A stretch of 64,000 nucleotides of DNA from Candidatus Gastranaerophilales bacterium (GTDB lineage Bacteria > Cyanobacteriota > Vampirovibrionia > Gastranaerophilales > Gastranaerophilaceae), in contig CALVBB010000002.1 of assembly GCA_944325705.1 (NCBI GenBank), positions 1 through 64,000 on the forward strand, given 5' to 3'. The translations under genes were made by a program, and so were the position numbers. Shown piece after piece: positions 1 through 9,834 of the stretch (its first letter is position 1; each line of letters opens with the position of its first letter). The notes beneath the pieces are model-generated. The model did not search any database and was not told where the DNA came from. It was given only the letters and a program-made list of their open reading frames with translations.

Positions 1-378
1 AAAGATGCATACTGGGTTGTCAATGATGGTTCACGTACTACATTCGTGTTATCTGACGGAACTTTTGTTAGTATATTGATGACGTCAGGCTATGGTTCAG
101 GCAGCGGGGAAGAAACGGATGAAGATGGTGATTTAATTTTTCCTGGCGGTCAGGACACTAGAATAATTGTTGATTTAAATGCTTCAAAAATTCCAAATAA
201 ATTCGGGAGGGATACTTTTCTCCTTCAAAGAATTGCAGGAAAAGGAATAATGCCATACGGGTATAATGAAGATGACGATACTGTTAACGACAATTGTTCA
301 AAAAGCGGAACCGGTTATATGTGTGCGGCAAAGTTGATGCGGAACGGCTGGAATATGAAAGATGATTACCCGTGGTAA
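1..378 (+). CDS. Type IV pilin-like protein, C-terminal part (5' end outside window)
   Basis: The frame is open from base 1 and ends at 378, so the N-terminal prepilin signal lies outside the window. What remains is about 125 residues. It resembles the C-terminal halves of the other prepilin-like proteins here: a strand reading VLSDGTFV, a line like IIVDLNASKIPNKFGRDTF (the others have DVNG.kkPN..G.D.), and a terminal cysteine pair (NCSKSGTGYMC) followed by a DDYPW tail. The prepilin at 26491 ends very similarly (WEIPDDYPVKF). Family inference: secreted minor pilin or pseudopilin. A GTG at 46 could be called as a start but is almost certainly internal. Confidence 0.75.
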   Translation, partial: KDAYWVVNDGSRTTFVLSDGTFVSILMTSGYGSGSGEETDEDGDLIFPGGQDTRIIVDLNASKIPNKFGRDTFLLQRIAGKGIMPYGYNEDDDTVNDNCSKSGTGYMCAAKLMRNGWNMKDDYPW

Positions 379-380
379 CA

Positions 381-407
381 AAAAGCCTCCAAAAGGAGGC
401 TTTTTTT
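381..407 (+). terminator. Bidirectional intrinsic terminator between pilin and typA
   Basis: The inverted repeat AAAAGCCTCC-aaaa-GGAGGCTTTT is followed by a T run on the plus strand. An A run on the other side gives the same structure on the minus strand. It sits between the convergent 3' ends of the pilin-like gene and typA and can serve both. Confidence 0.85.
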
Positions 408-2205
408 AGTTATAAATTTTTCTTGTTAAATCCGCTTTTCTTATTCTTATATTTTCAGGCGTAATTTCAACAAGTTCATCATCGCCGATGTATTCAAGGC
501 TTTCCTCAAGCGATAGAATTTTGGGTGCTTGAAGCGTTACCATTACATCTGCAGTGGCGCTTCTCATATTGGTAAGCTTCTTGGTCTTGCAGATGTTAAC
601 CACAATATCCTGCGGTTTGTTGCATTCGCCGATAATCATACCGCGGTAAACTTTTGTTTTCGGAGTGATAAAGAATACACCCCTGTCCTCATACTGCGCA
701 AGAGCGTAAGGAATAGCCTCGCCCTGTTCGTGTGCAATAATTGAGCCGCTTCTCTGGCGCGGAATATCTCCGGCGTAAGGTCTGTAATGCAGGAATGTAT
801 GGTACATTATCCCCTCACCGCGTGTCATTCGGATAAATTCGCTTCTGAATCCTATCAGACCTCTTGCAGGAATGTGGAATGTCATATTGGTTCTGCCTTT
901 GGCATTGTTCATTTCTTTCATTTCGGCTTTTCTGCCGGATAATCTGTCAATACAGCTTCCTGCATAACTTTCCGGAACATCTACAATTAAATTCTCAAAC
1001 GGCTCGCACTGTCTGCCGTCAATGGTTTTGTAGATAACTTCCGGCTTTGAAACCTGAAATTCATATCCTTCGCGGCGCATTGTTTCAATTAAAATTCCTA
1101 AATGCAATTCGCCTCTGCCTGATACTCTGAAAACATCTGTGCTGTCGGTATCTTCAACACGTAAACTCACATTCTTTTCTAATTCGTCATAAAGCCGTTT
1201 TCTGAGCTGTCGGGAGGTAACAAATTTCCCCTCGGTACCGGCAAAAGGGCTGTCATTTACTGAAAAGTTCATCTGCAAAGTCGGCTCATCAACTTTAATC
1301 AGAGGAAGCGGCTGAGGGTTTTCAGGAGAGCAGATGCTTTCTCCTATTTGAATATCAGCAAATCCTGCAATCCCGACAATGTCGCCTGCAAAGGCTTCCT
1401 GAATTTCTGTTCTGCCTAAATCGTGGAAACCAAAAAGTTTTGTAATCTTTCCTTTTTCCTGTGAGCCGTCTGCATGGATTACACAGACCTGTTGCTGCGA
1501 TTTGACTGTTCCGTTTTCAATACGTCCGATGACAATACGTCCTACGTATTCGTTGTAATCAAGTGTTGTAGCCCTGAATTGAAGTGGTTTTGAAGCATCA
1601 CCTTTCGGCGGCTTAATGTTTTCCAGAATGCAATCCAGAAGCGGAATCATATCTTTTCTTTCATCATCCAGATCTTTTATTGCAAATCCGTTAAGGCTGC
1701 TTGCAAAAATAAACGGAAAGTCGATTAAATCTTCTCTGTCTGTAAGTTCAGTAAACAAATCAAAAACCTTATCAAGCGCAGTCAAAGGTTCGGCTGCAGG
1801 CTTGTCAATTTTGTTAATTACAACAATGATTTTAAGCCCGAGTTCCAGCGCTTTTGAAAGAACAAATCTTGTTTGCGGCATAGGCCCTTCTGCAGCGTCA
1901 ACGATTAACAGCGCGCCGTCAACCATTCCGAGAACACGCTCTACTTCACCGCCGAAATCAGCGTGGCCGGGGGTGTCTACTACGTTAATTTTTGTATTCT
2001 TATAGTTTATTGATATATTTTTTGAAAGGATTGTGATGCCGCGTTCTCTTTCCAGATCGTTGCTGTCAAGAACACGCTCCTGTACCTGCTGATTTGCACG
2101 AAACGCCCCAGCCTGTTTCAAAAGACAGTCTACAAGTGTTGTTTTTCCGTGGTCAACGTGTGCAATAATTGCGATATTTCTTATATTTTCATTTCTGTTT
2201 GTCAT
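406..2205 (-). CDS. typA: Ribosome-associated translational GTPase TypA/BipA
   Basis: 599 residues, the usual TypA length. The N-terminus has the translational GTPase G1 motif AHVDHGKTT, followed by RERGITI (G2 region), [14 protein letters not shown] (G3) and [10 protein letters not shown] (G4). Domain II and an EF-G-like domain ([21 protein letters not shown]) follow, with the family-typical GLIGFRSEF and the C-terminal [11 protein letters not shown]. TypA binds the 70S ribosome and supports 50S assembly and growth under stress. The start ATG at 2205 is preceded by a weak AGGAA. It is transcribed alone, with its 3' end at the shared terminator. Nothing looks unusual. Confidence 0.97.
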   Translation of the reverse strand: MTNRNENIRNIAIIAHVDHGKTTLVDCLLKQAGAFRANQQVQERVLDSNDLERERGITILSKNISINYKNTKINVVDTPGHADFGGEVERVLGMVDGALLIVDAAEGPMPQTRFVLSKALELGLKIIVVINKIDKPAAEPLTALDKVFDLFTELTDREDLIDFPFIFASSLNGFAIKDLDDERKDMIPLLDCILENIKPPKGDASKPLQFRATTLDYNEYVGRIVIGRIENGTVKSQQQVCVIHADGSQEKGKITKLFGFHDLGRTEIQEAFAGDIVGIAGFADIQIGESICSPENPQPLPLIKVDEPTLQMNFSVNDSPFAGTEGKFVTSRQLRKRLYDELEKNVSLRVEDTDSTDVFRVSGRGELHLGILIETMRREGYEFQVSKPEVIYKTIDGRQCEPFENLIVDVPESYAGSCIDRLSGRKAEMKEMNNAKGRTNMTFHIPARGLIGFRSEFIRMTRGEGIMYHTFLHYRPYAGDIPRQRSGSIIAHEQGEAIPYALAQYEDRGVFFITPKTKVYRGMIIGECNKPQDIVVNICKTKKLTNMRSATADVMVTLQAPKILSLEESLEYIGDDELVEITPENIRIRKADLTRKIYN

Positions 2206-2302
2206 AAATTCCTGCCATTTATATTCTGTGTTTAATAGGGTAACTCTACTTTTTTATGATATTCCGCTCATAATAAATTTGCAAGAAATTTATCTTGTTT
2301 GT

Positions 2303-3697
2303 TTAATTTTTTGAAGGTTTGTATGCGATGTAGGCGCATGTCAAACAGAGCAGCCCGAACAAAATTCCAAACCCCATTGTAACCCTGTAGGAAGTCAGAA
2401 ATGCAGTGTCGTAAACCATTCCTTCCGAAATAAACAGTGTTCTGAAAGTTTCAAAAAGAGTAATTGTGACAGCAACCCCTAATATGTTGCCCATATTTCT
2501 TGAAAGTGCAAGAATACCTGATGCAATTCCGAGTTCTTCATGTTTCACACAGGTCATAATCGCGTTGTTTGAAGGCGACTGGAAAAGTCCGTTTCCTATC
2601 CCCATAACTCCTGAGGCAAAAACAATCTGCCACATCTGAACATTTTTGTCGTAAATAGTAAACAATACAAGCGCTATTACATAGACAGATGGCCCGGCAA
2701 GTGTAAGCCAGCGGCTGCCGTATTTGCCGGCAAGCCTTCCTGCCACAGGCGCTATAAATGAAAGTGTTACTGAGTAAGGCAAAATCAAAAGCCCTGTCAC
2801 CAGCGGGTTGTATTTTAAAATTTCCTGCAGGAAAAAAGGAAGCAGGATGCTGTTTGTGTACATTGCCATGTAAGAAAGCATTACCCCGAGATTCCCGAAA
2901 GTAAAAGGTCTGACCGCAAACATTGAAAAGTTAATGAGCGGGTAATTTATTCTGTGGTCGCGCAGATAAAACAATGCCCCGAAAATTAAGGTAGTTACTC
3001 CGAGGAAGATAATTTTAAGCGAAGTCCAGCCCCAGCTGTGGCCTTCCGATATTGCAAGCAGAAGAGCAAAGAGGCTTATCGTAAAATATATGAAACCTGT
3101 GTAGTCAAATTTAAACGGCTTTTTATGGTTATCAACATGCGAAGGCAGCATTTTATAAGCATAGTAAGCCCCGACGAGTGCTACCGGTATACACGGTGCA
3201 AATATTGCGTGCCAGCCGAAAGAATTAATTAAAATTCCGCCAAGTGCCGGCCCGCTCATTCCGCCGACGGCAACAAGACACCCGTTAAGCCCGAGTGCTT
3301 TGCCCCGGCGTTCGTTTTTGAAAATTGTTGCAATAATTGCCTGTGCATTTGAAAGCATTACAGAAGCACCGAGTGCTTCTATACATCGGAAAATTATCAG
3401 CTGTAGAAAGCTTCCTGCAGTAATATTTAATGCTGCACCAATCGCGAATATTGAAAATCCTGCAGCGTAAAGTTTATTTTTGGGAAAAATATCGCCGAGT
3501 TTTCCGAAAAACGGTAAAAATACCGTCAGCACAAGCATATACGCAATTACTGCCCACTGAATCTGCCCCATTGTAACGTGTAGATCCTGCGACATGGGGT
3601 AAAGTGCAAGGTTTACCGATGTTGAATCCAGCATGGCGATAAAGTTGCCGATAGCCGTGATTACAAACATTGTCCATTTTATTTGTTTGTAGCTCAT
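2303..3697 (-). CDS. MFS drug exporter, EmrB/QacA (DHA2) type
   Basis: 464 residues made almost entirely of hydrophobic segments, consistent with a 14-helix DHA2 transporter. Residues 24-35 read LDSTSVNLALYP, the helix-1 signature of this family (motif D1). GKLGDIFPKNKLY is the conserved loop between helices 2 and 3 (motif A), and GPALGGILINSFGWH is motif C of antiporters. The likely role is proton-coupled export of small molecules; the substrate cannot be told. The start ATG at 3697 has no clear Shine-Dalgarno. An extended -10 (TG-C-TAGAAT) ends 7 nt upstream of it, suggesting a very short leader or none. It stands alone between typA and glmU. Confidence 0.88.
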   Translation of the reverse strand: MSYKQIKWTMFVITAIGNFIAMLDSTSVNLALYPMSQDLHVTMGQIQWAVIAYMLVLTVFLPFFGKLGDIFPKNKLYAAGFSIFAIGAALNITAGSFLQLIIFRCIEALGASVMLSNAQAIIATIFKNERRGKALGLNGCLVAVGGMSGPALGGILINSFGWHAIFAPCIPVALVGAYYAYKMLPSHVDNHKKPFKFDYTGFIYFTISLFALLLAISEGHSWGWTSLKIIFLGVTTLIFGALFYLRDHRINYPLINFSMFAVRPFTFGNLGVMLSYMAMYTNSILLPFFLQEILKYNPLVTGLLILPYSVTLSFIAPVAGRLAGKYGSRWLTLAGPSVYVIALVLFTIYDKNVQMWQIVFASGVMGIGNGLFQSPSNNAIMTCVKHEELGIASGILALSRNMGNILGVAVTITLFETFRTLFISEGMVYDTAFLTSYRVTMGFGILFGLLCLTCAYIAYKPSKN

Positions 3698-3757
3698 ACC
3701 AAAAATTCTAGCATAAAGGTTTTATATTAAAAGAGCCCTTATATAAATGGCTTTTTA

Positions 3758-5038
3758 TTACTGCTTCATTTGATTTTTAACCCAGTCCACAATGACGCGC
3801 ATCGGAGAACGGGTAAGCGCAAGCGCCCATTCCGGAACATTTTTTGTAATAACGCTTAAGGCGCCTATATTTGCACCTTCTTCTACTGTTACCGGTGCTA
3901 CAAGAACTGTATTGGAGCCTACTTTCACATTATCTTTCAAAACTGTTTTTGATTTTTCTTTAGTCAGCGGATTGTAGTTTGCTGTAATGGTTCCGGCACC
4001 AATGTTTACGTGTGCTCCGACTTCACTGTCGCCTATGTAGGAAAGATGTCCGGCGTTTGTGTTAGAGTTTATTTTTGATTTTTTTACCTCAACAAAGTTT
4101 CCTATTTTAACATTGTCCGCAATTTCAACCCCGCCTCTCAGGTGGGCGCAAGGCCCGATTTTACAGTTTTTGCCGATAATGTTCCTGCCTTCAATGTATG
4201 TTGCTGGATAGATAACTGTATCCTGTCCGATTTCTGTGTCTGCGCTTATATAAGTTGTAGCAGGGTCTACGATTGTGACGCCGTTTATCATGTGTTTTTC
4301 GTTAATTCTTTTTTGCATGATTTTAGTGGCCTCTGCAAGATGAAGTCGGGAATTTATGCCGAAGCTTTCTTCGTTATTTTCCATTATATAAGCATTTACT
4401 TTCAATCCATGCTTTTTACCCCATTCAATAATGTCAGTCAGGTAATATTCACCCTGAGCATTGTTGTTGGAAAGTTGTGAAAATGCCGGCTGAACCTTTG
4501 CCCAGTCTAAACAATAAATCCCGACGTTAATTTCTTTAATTGCCTTTTGTTCAGGGGTGGTGTCTTTTTCTTCTACAATACATTTAAGCGTATTATCAGT
4601 TTCTCTTATAATTCTGCCCAGCCCTGACGGATTGTCAAATATTGCACTCATAATCGTCAGGTCGGAGTTTTCGCCTTTATGAAACTCTATAAATTTTTTC
4701 AGGGTTTCTTCTGTAATGAGCGGAATATCTCCGTTAAGAATAAGTACAAGCCCCTTGAAATCTTTCAGCATAGGACACGCCATTGAAACTGCATGTCCTG
4801 TTCCGAGCTGCGGGGATTGTAGGATGGTTTGTGCGTTTGCATAATTGCCTTCTACAAAATTTTTAACCTGCTCGGCGCAGTGTCCGACTATAACAAAGTT
4901 TTCGCTTGTGATGTTTTTTACGTTATCTAAAATGTATCCAAGAAGCGGCTTGCCGAAAATTTCATGGAGGACTTTCGGGGTTTGTGATTTCATTCTGGTG
5001 CCTTTGCCGGCTGCCATAATAACTGATTTTATTTCCAT
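3758..5038 (-). CDS. glmU: Bifunctional UDP-GlcNAc pyrophosphorylase / GlcN-1-P acetyltransferase GlmU
   Basis: 426 residues, about 30 shorter than E. coli GlmU. The N-terminal nucleotidyltransferase domain has AAGKGTRMKSQTPKVLHE and the sugar-binding LNGDIPLI. The C-terminal hexapeptide-repeat domain has the catalytic and binding segments FVEVKKSKI, GHLSYIGDSEVG and GAGTITANYN. It makes UDP-GlcNAc, the shared precursor of peptidoglycan and lipid A. A strong AGGAG lies before the ATG at 5038. The short length comes from the C-terminus, which stops soon after the last hexapeptide coil. Confidence 0.96.
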   Translation of the reverse strand: MEIKSVIMAAGKGTRMKSQTPKVLHEIFGKPLLGYILDNVKNITSENFVIVGHCAEQVKNFVEGNYANAQTILQSPQLGTGHAVSMACPMLKDFKGLVLILNGDIPLITEETLKKFIEFHKGENSDLTIMSAIFDNPSGLGRIIRETDNTLKCIVEEKDTTPEQKAIKEINVGIYCLDWAKVQPAFSQLSNNNAQGEYYLTDIIEWGKKHGLKVNAYIMENNEESFGINSRLHLAEATKIMQKRINEKHMINGVTIVDPATTYISADTEIGQDTVIYPATYIEGRNIIGKNCKIGPCAHLRGGVEIADNVKIGNFVEVKKSKINSNTNAGHLSYIGDSEVGAHVNIGAGTITANYNPLTKEKSKTVLKDNVKVGSNTVLVAPVTVEEGANIGALSVITKNVPEWALALTRSPMRVIVDWVKNQMKQ

Positions 5039-5115
5039 ATAACTCTTCTCCTTTTCTATAGTTTGATTTTAACATAAAATCAGACGGAATTTGGAAGATT
5101 TCAAAGCTTAAAGAG

Positions 5116-6057
5116 TTATACGGATACGCAATTTTTAGATTTATGTTCCTGATTTTCGTGGATTATGTCGATAAATTCTTTAATCATATAGTTGTATGGT
5201 GTAGGTATGCCGTGTTTTTTCCCGAACTGTATCATTGTTCCGGCAAACATATCAACTTCTGTCTTTCTGCCTGCTTCAACATCCTGCAGCATGGAGGTTT
5301 TCCCGTCCGGAATCATTTTGGAAAGGTTCACCAGAGTTTCATCAATCATCGTTTCGGTATTGTTAACACCTTCCGCCTTTGCGACTGCCTGAACCTCTTT
5401 CATTATTTTTACGGCAAGTTCCATAAAGTGTTTATTCTCAATCATTTCACCAAAAGTCATCCTCAAAATTGCTGTTGTCTGGTTTGCACAGACATTAAGC
5501 ATATATTTGAGCCAGAGAGAATGACGGATGTCATCGGGAATTTTATAATTTATGCCGGCTTCATCAAAGAATTTTTTTACGCTGAGTACATTTTCGTTAA
5601 TATTATTATCAGAGCCGAATACGATTGTATTAACATCATCATGGGTAATTCTGTTTCCGCACCTTATTGCGCTGTGGCCTATAAAGTATGAGTACAGAAG
5701 TTTTTCTTTTCCGTAGACCGCAGCTATTATATCTTCGCTTGTAACCCCGTTGAGAAGCGAAATTATAATGGTGTCTTTGTTTACAAAATTCTTTATATTT
5801 TTTATGGCATCATTCAATCCTGCAAATTTTGTAGCAATAATGATTAAATCTGCCTTAAAATTCTTTTTGTCAGGTAAAATGTAGTTAAAGTCAAGTCTGG
5901 TTCCGTTAAATATAACAGGGTTTGCCTTGTATCTTGCAAGTCTTGCTTCATCTACAAGAACTCTGAAATTTTCGGGGCAGTATTTTTGAATTTTTTCTGC
6001 GTAGATTGTTCCTACGGCGCCAAGTCCGCATAAAAGTATATTTTTAATTTCTTTCAT
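5116..6057 (-). CDS. panE: 2-dehydropantoate 2-reductase (PanE/ApbA family)
   Basis: 313 residues. The N-terminal Rossmann motif GLGAVGTIYA fits NADPH binding in ketopantoate reductases. The middle has LLNGVTSED (family LqNGl.n.e), and LKYMLNVCANQTTAILRMTFGE matches the K-x4-N catalytic helix. The C-terminal ApbA_C domain includes SMLQDVEAGRKTEVD and the family-typical GIPTPYN. Family role: reduction of 2-dehydropantoate to pantoate in CoA synthesis. PanE homologues acting on other 2-keto acids exist, so the substrate is inferred. The start has no Shine-Dalgarno, but a TAATAT box ends 6 nt before the ATG, as in the leaderless genes of this window. Confidence 0.85.
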   Translation of the reverse strand: MKEIKNILLCGLGAVGTIYAEKIQKYCPENFRVLVDEARLARYKANPVIFNGTRLDFNYILPDKKNFKADLIIIATKFAGLNDAIKNIKNFVNKDTIIISLLNGVTSEDIIAAVYGKEKLLYSYFIGHSAIRCGNRITHDDVNTIVFGSDNNINENVLSVKKFFDEAGINYKIPDDIRHSLWLKYMLNVCANQTTAILRMTFGEMIENKHFMELAVKIMKEVQAVAKAEGVNNTETMIDETLVNLSKMIPDGKTSMLQDVEAGRKTEVDMFAGTMIQFGKKHGIPTPYNYMIKEFIDIIHENQEHKSKNCVSV

Positions 6058-6217
6058 AACTTTATATTATCACTTTATAATTATTATTTTTTAATTCTGA
6101 ATAAAATCTTAATTTTTAAATTTCTTAATATTAAATAAAAATCTGTAAATTTAATCTTACATTTATACTTTATAAAAATATACAGGTAGTGTAGTTGTAT
6201 TAGGTGTGCGATAGTAA

Positions 6218-7000
6218 ATGACGTTAGATATTAAAGGCCTGCAGGGGCTTAGAAATATATATTTTCAAGGGATAAATCCTCCGAAAAATTCCGTAAGATT
6301 TTACGGTAATTCTGAGGCTGACCGTTTTGAAAGTGTATCTCCTAAAAGGTTTACCTCGGAAGCCGCAATTTTGAGATTAATAAATAAAAATCCACGCATT
6401 AATGCAATTCTTTCTGAGATGAACACGCCTGTACGTTTAAATATGAAAGAACTTAATGAACTTCTGGCAGTTCATGCTGTTGATGTTCAAAAAGTTTCTG
6501 CCGGAATTATAGAAAATCTGCCGTTTTCTTTGAAAAATAAAGTTAATACAAAAGCCGTAAGAGATGCCGCTTATCTTCATGATCTCGGTAAGGTGCTTAT
6601 TCCTCCGGATGTTTTGAATAAACAGGGCAGATTAAACGATGCTGAAACAAAAATTATGCACAGGCATTCAGAATTAAGCTATGAACTCTTAAAGAATACA
6701 AATCTTGATAAAACAACACTCAATCTTATACGAAACCACCATCAGAATGCGCGTCGCAGCGGTTATCCGTTTGTTGATAATAATTTTAATGCTGACTTAA
6801 ATCTTCAGATTCTGTCTATGGCTGATAAATATTCTGCACTCAGGGAAAAAAGGGTTTACAAAGAACCTATGAGTAAGAAAGAGGCTCTGACGATCATTTA
6901 TAAAGATGTTAAAGAAGGCAAACTCCATCCGTTTGTGTTTAAAGCACTGGTTGATTATGCAAATTCTCCTGCAGCTGATGAATTAGTTGTACCGGTTTGA
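6218..7000 (+). CDS. HD-GYP-type phosphohydrolase domain protein
   Basis: 260 residues. From about residue 85 it follows the HD-GYP pattern: HDLGKVLIPPDVLNKQGRL, then MHRHSELSYELL, then HH-N-RRSGYP, then LSMADKYSALREKRVYKEPMSKKEAL. Metal-binding His and Asp residues (HD, H-x-H, HH) are present. GYP is kept, but the usual DGxGYP has become RRSGYP. HD-GYP enzymes usually degrade cyclic di-GMP. There is no receiver or sensor domain; the first ~80 residues are unlike known domains and contain FYGNSEADRFES. Alternative: a general HD phosphohydrolase. No strong Shine-Dalgarno precedes ATG 6218. Confidence 0.75.
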   Translation: MTLDIKGLQGLRNIYFQGINPPKNSVRFYGNSEADRFESVSPKRFTSEAAILRLINKNPRINAILSEMNTPVRLNMKELNELLAVHAVDVQKVSAGIIENLPFSLKNKVNTKAVRDAAYLHDLGKVLIPPDVLNKQGRLNDAETKIMHRHSELSYELLKNTNLDKTTLNLIRNHHQNARRSGYPFVDNNFNADLNLQILSMADKYSALREKRVYKEPMSKKEALTIIYKDVKEGKLHPFVFKALVDYANSPAADELVVPV

Positions 7001-7021
7001 ACTTTTTAAGAATTTTTTCGT

Positions 7022-7027
7022 TATAAT
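7022..7027 (+). promoter_or_regulatory. -10 box (TATAAT) 6 nt before the start codon
   Basis: A perfect TATAAT is separated from ATG 7034 by 6 nt. Transcription starting 6-8 nt after a -10 box would begin at or next to the ATG, giving a leaderless message. No Shine-Dalgarno is present. Confidence 0.6.
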
Positions 7028-7033
7028 ATCAGT

Positions 7034-7591
7034 ATGAAAAAGTTTTTCATATTTTTTATAGTATTAATCTCGTTTCTTGTGGTTGTGCCGGCAGTTTTTG
7101 CTGCAGACAATACCGTTAAAATGCCGCCGCAGATGTTTCCTGATTTGTTTGCATTTTCAGACAGCACTCCTTTCTGGATTAAAATCGGCAGTACAAAATA
7201 CTATTTGATAAGAGAGCGTGCTGACGGAAAATATACCTATAAAGATTGCGTAGGCTATGACGAAACGAAAACAAGACTTTTTGAACCTTTGTACGAATTA
7301 GACAGTGACGGGGATTTTTCTAAGATTACGGCGGAAGAACTTGCAAAGGCAAAAATTCGTTTTGTCGCGCTCGGTATGGGCGGGAGTCTTGAACTTTATG
7401 ACAGAAGCGAAGATTATCCGCTTGAGAATATTGCGTATATTGATTTGACTAAATTGACTTCATCTTCACGCTCCTCCTACAAACCCTATGGAAGTTTTGC
7501 AATGTATATAAAAACAGACAGGGGCAGTTTGAAAAAATATATAGGACATGTTGATTATCAGCATCCGCGCTTGCTTAAACGTTTATTTTAG
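7034..7591 (+). CDS. Secreted or envelope protein of unknown function
   Basis: 185 residues starting with a classical signal peptide (MKKFFIFFIVLISFLVVVPAVFA followed by AD, predicted cut after A-F-A near residue 23). The mature part has no recognised motif. It contains the charged DSDGDFSKITAEELAKAKIRF, which resembles a loop plus helix, and a C-terminal KKYIGHVDYQHPRLLKRLF. It is preceded by a leaderless-type promoter. It lies between the HD-GYP gene and nifU with gaps of 33 and 130 nt, so an operon with nifU is unlikely. No function is proposed. Confidence 0.7.
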   Translation: MKKFFIFFIVLISFLVVVPAVFAADNTVKMPPQMFPDLFAFSDSTPFWIKIGSTKYYLIRERADGKYTYKDCVGYDETKTRLFEPLYELDSDGDFSKITAEELAKAKIRFVALGMGGSLELYDRSEDYPLENIAYIDLTKLTSSSRSSYKPYGSFAMYIKTDRGSLKKYIGHVDYQHPRLLKRLF

Positions 7592-7721
7592 TCTTTCCTG
7601 CGCTCCAGCGTATTTTTTGACTTAATTATCAAATATTAATTATTCATTAAGGTATTACGCAGGTTGTTCTGTTTGAGATAAAATGTAGTTATGGTTAGAG
7701 ATAAGATAAAGGAAATTAATT

Positions 7722-8567
7722 ATGTGGGATTATTCTGAAAAAGTTATGGATCACTACAGAAATCCGCGTAACGTCGGGAAAATTGATGATGCGGATGCTG
7801 TAGGTTCTGCTGGTTCTCTCACCTGCGGCGACCAGTTGAAAATATACTTAAAAATAAAAGATGGGATAGTAACCGATGCCAAATTTCAGACATTCGGCTG
7901 CGGCTCTGCTGTTGCAAGTTCCAGTATGCTTACTGAAATGATTATCGGAAAACCTGTATCTGAAGTCAGAAAAATTACAAATAAAGATATTGCAGACCAG
8001 TTAGAGGGGCTGCCGCCGGAGAAAATGCACTGCTCGGTTATGGGCTATGAGGCGCTGGAGGATGCTCTGAAAGACTGGGGTAAGGATGAGTATCAGGATC
8101 TTGAAGATATTCGTGCAGAAGAAGATAAGAAACAAAAAATCGTTTGCACGTGTTTTGGAATTACTGAAAACGTAATCTGGGATGCAATTAAGCAAAACGG
8201 TTTAAAAACGGTTGAAGAAGTTACAAATTACACAAAAGCAGGCGGTGCCTGCGGAAAATGTAAAGGGCTTATTCAGGATATAATTGATACCTATTATAAA
8301 AAAGAAGAACATCAGAAATCTGACGGGCTTTCTCCTGCACAAAAAATCTTGAAAATTAACACAATTATAGAAAAACAGATTTCTCCGGAACTTCAAAAAG
8401 ACGGCGGGGATATTACTCTTGTTGATATTGACGGAAACAGGGTTTACGTAAAACTCCGCGGTAAGTGTTCCGGTTGTAAAAATTCAACGCTGACCTTAAA
8501 GGCTTTTGTTGAAACCTCTCTGAGGGATGCTGTCAGCAAGGATATTGAAGTTATTGAGGTAGAATAA
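7722..8567 (+). CDS. nifU: Full-length NifU iron-sulfur scaffold protein
   Basis: 281 residues with all three NifU parts. The IscU-like N-domain has its three ligand cysteines in TCGDQ, FGCGSA and HCSVMGYEAL. The central [2Fe-2S] BFD-like domain has VCTCFG and GGACGKCKG (C-x-C...C-x2-C). The C-terminal Nfu domain has GKCSGCKNSTLTLK. The protein assembles Fe-S clusters from sulfur supplied by the desulfurase encoded 2 nt downstream. Full-length NifU is classically tied to nitrogenase but also serves as the general system in several anaerobes. No nif gene is seen here, while HydG is encoded nearby and needs clusters. An AAAGGA lies before the ATG. Confidence 0.93.
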   Translation: MWDYSEKVMDHYRNPRNVGKIDDADAVGSAGSLTCGDQLKIYLKIKDGIVTDAKFQTFGCGSAVASSSMLTEMIIGKPVSEVRKITNKDIADQLEGLPPEKMHCSVMGYEALEDALKDWGKDEYQDLEDIRAEEDKKQKIVCTCFGITENVIWDAIKQNGLKTVEEVTNYTKAGGACGKCKGLIQDIIDTYYKKEEHQKSDGLSPAQKILKINTIIEKQISPELQKDGGDITLVDIDGNRVYVKLRGKCSGCKNSTLTLKAFVETSLRDAVSKDIEVIEVE

Positions 8568-8569
8568 TT

Positions 8570-9772
8570 ATGTATAAAAAGCTTGTTTATTTGGATAATA
8601 ATGCAACAACACGCGTTGATGACAGAGTGCTTGAGGCTATGCTGCCTTATTTTAAAGAAGAGTACGCTAACCCTTCAAGCATGTACGAGTTTGCAAAAAA
8701 TCCGGCGCATGCCCTTCGTGAAGCCCGCGGTAAATTAAAAGATTTCTTTAACGCGGCAAATGAAAAAGAAATTATTTTTACCTCCTGCGGCTCGGAGAGT
8801 GCTAATATGGCAATCCGTGGCGTTCTTAATATGAATAAAAATAAGAAACATATTATTACAACAAAAGTTGAACACCCGTGCGTTTTGAATTTATACCAGA
8901 CGCTGGAAAAAGAAGGCTATGCGGTTGATTATATAGGTGTAAATTCCAACGGAGAACTCGACCTTGCACAGTTGGAAGAAGCAATTCATTATGATACAGC
9001 GCTTGTGTCAGTAATGTACGCTAATAACGAAACCGGTGTTATTTATCCAATACAAAAAATTTCCGAGATAATCAAAAAACAAAATCCTCAGACAAAATTC
9101 TTTGTGGACGCTGTTCAGGTTGCGGGTAAAATTCCTATAGACGTACAGGCTCTCGGCGTGGATTTGATGGGAATTTCAGGCCATAAATTCCACGCTCCGA
9201 AAGGTGTCGGCGCACTTTACTGCAACTCTAAAACCATAATTACCCCGTTAATTATCGGAGGACATCAGGAACGCGGCAAGCGTGCCGGTACTGAAAATGT
9301 TCCTTATATTGTAGGGTTAGGCAAGGCCGCTGAAATTGCGCAGGATTTCCTGAAATATGAGGCGACAGAGGTTAAACGTTTGCGTGACAAGCTTGAAGCA
9401 GGTATTTTAAAAAATATCTATAACGCAAGACTCAATACCGGTGCTGCGCAGAGAGTTCCTAATACGACAAATATCGGGTTTGAATACATAGAAGGTGAAT
9501 TAATACTTCTTCACCTGAGTGATTTAGGTATCTGCGCAAGTTCGGGAAGCGCCTGCACATCTGGCTCCTTAGAGCCAAGCCATGTTCTGCGCGCAATGAA
9601 CGTTCCGTTTACGGCCATCCACGGAAGTATTCGTTTCTCTTTGAGTAAATATACTACCGAAAAGGAAATTGACTACGTAAACGAGGTTCTGCCGGGGATA
9701 ATAGAGAAAATCAGAAGCATTTCTCCATATCAGGAGGAACTTGCTGAGTTAAAGAAACTTAAAACTCATTAA
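8570..9772 (+). CDS. nifS: Cysteine desulfurase NifS/IscS
   Basis: 400 residues, class V aminotransferase fold. The PLP-binding lysine is in SGHKFHAPKGVGALY, and the N-terminus has YLDNNATTRVD. The catalytic cysteine lies in the flexible loop SSGSACTSGSLEPSHVL, typical of group I (NifS/IscS) enzymes. It removes sulfur from cysteine and hands it to NifU. It starts 2 nt after the nifU stop with GAGG just upstream, so the two are surely cotranscribed. Nothing is missing. Confidence 0.94.
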   Translation: MYKKLVYLDNNATTRVDDRVLEAMLPYFKEEYANPSSMYEFAKNPAHALREARGKLKDFFNAANEKEIIFTSCGSESANMAIRGVLNMNKNKKHIITTKVEHPCVLNLYQTLEKEGYAVDYIGVNSNGELDLAQLEEAIHYDTALVSVMYANNETGVIYPIQKISEIIKKQNPQTKFFVDAVQVAGKIPIDVQALGVDLMGISGHKFHAPKGVGALYCNSKTIITPLIIGGHQERGKRAGTENVPYIVGLGKAAEIAQDFLKYEATEVKRLRDKLEAGILKNIYNARLNTGAAQRVPNTTNIGFEYIEGELILLHLSDLGICASSGSACTSGSLEPSHVLRAMNVPFTAIHGSIRFSLSKYTTEKEIDYVNEVLPGIIEKIRSISPYQEELAELKKLKTH

Positions 9773-9834
9773 ATAAAATAGCAAAATATGCGAAATATTT
9801 TATTTTGAAGGTTTATGTTGTAGCTTACGCTGGC

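Noticed and set aside
3719-3757. Terminator behind glmU
   Set aside because: AAAAGCC and GGGCTCTTTT pair only in part, so the hairpin is weak and no confident call is possible.
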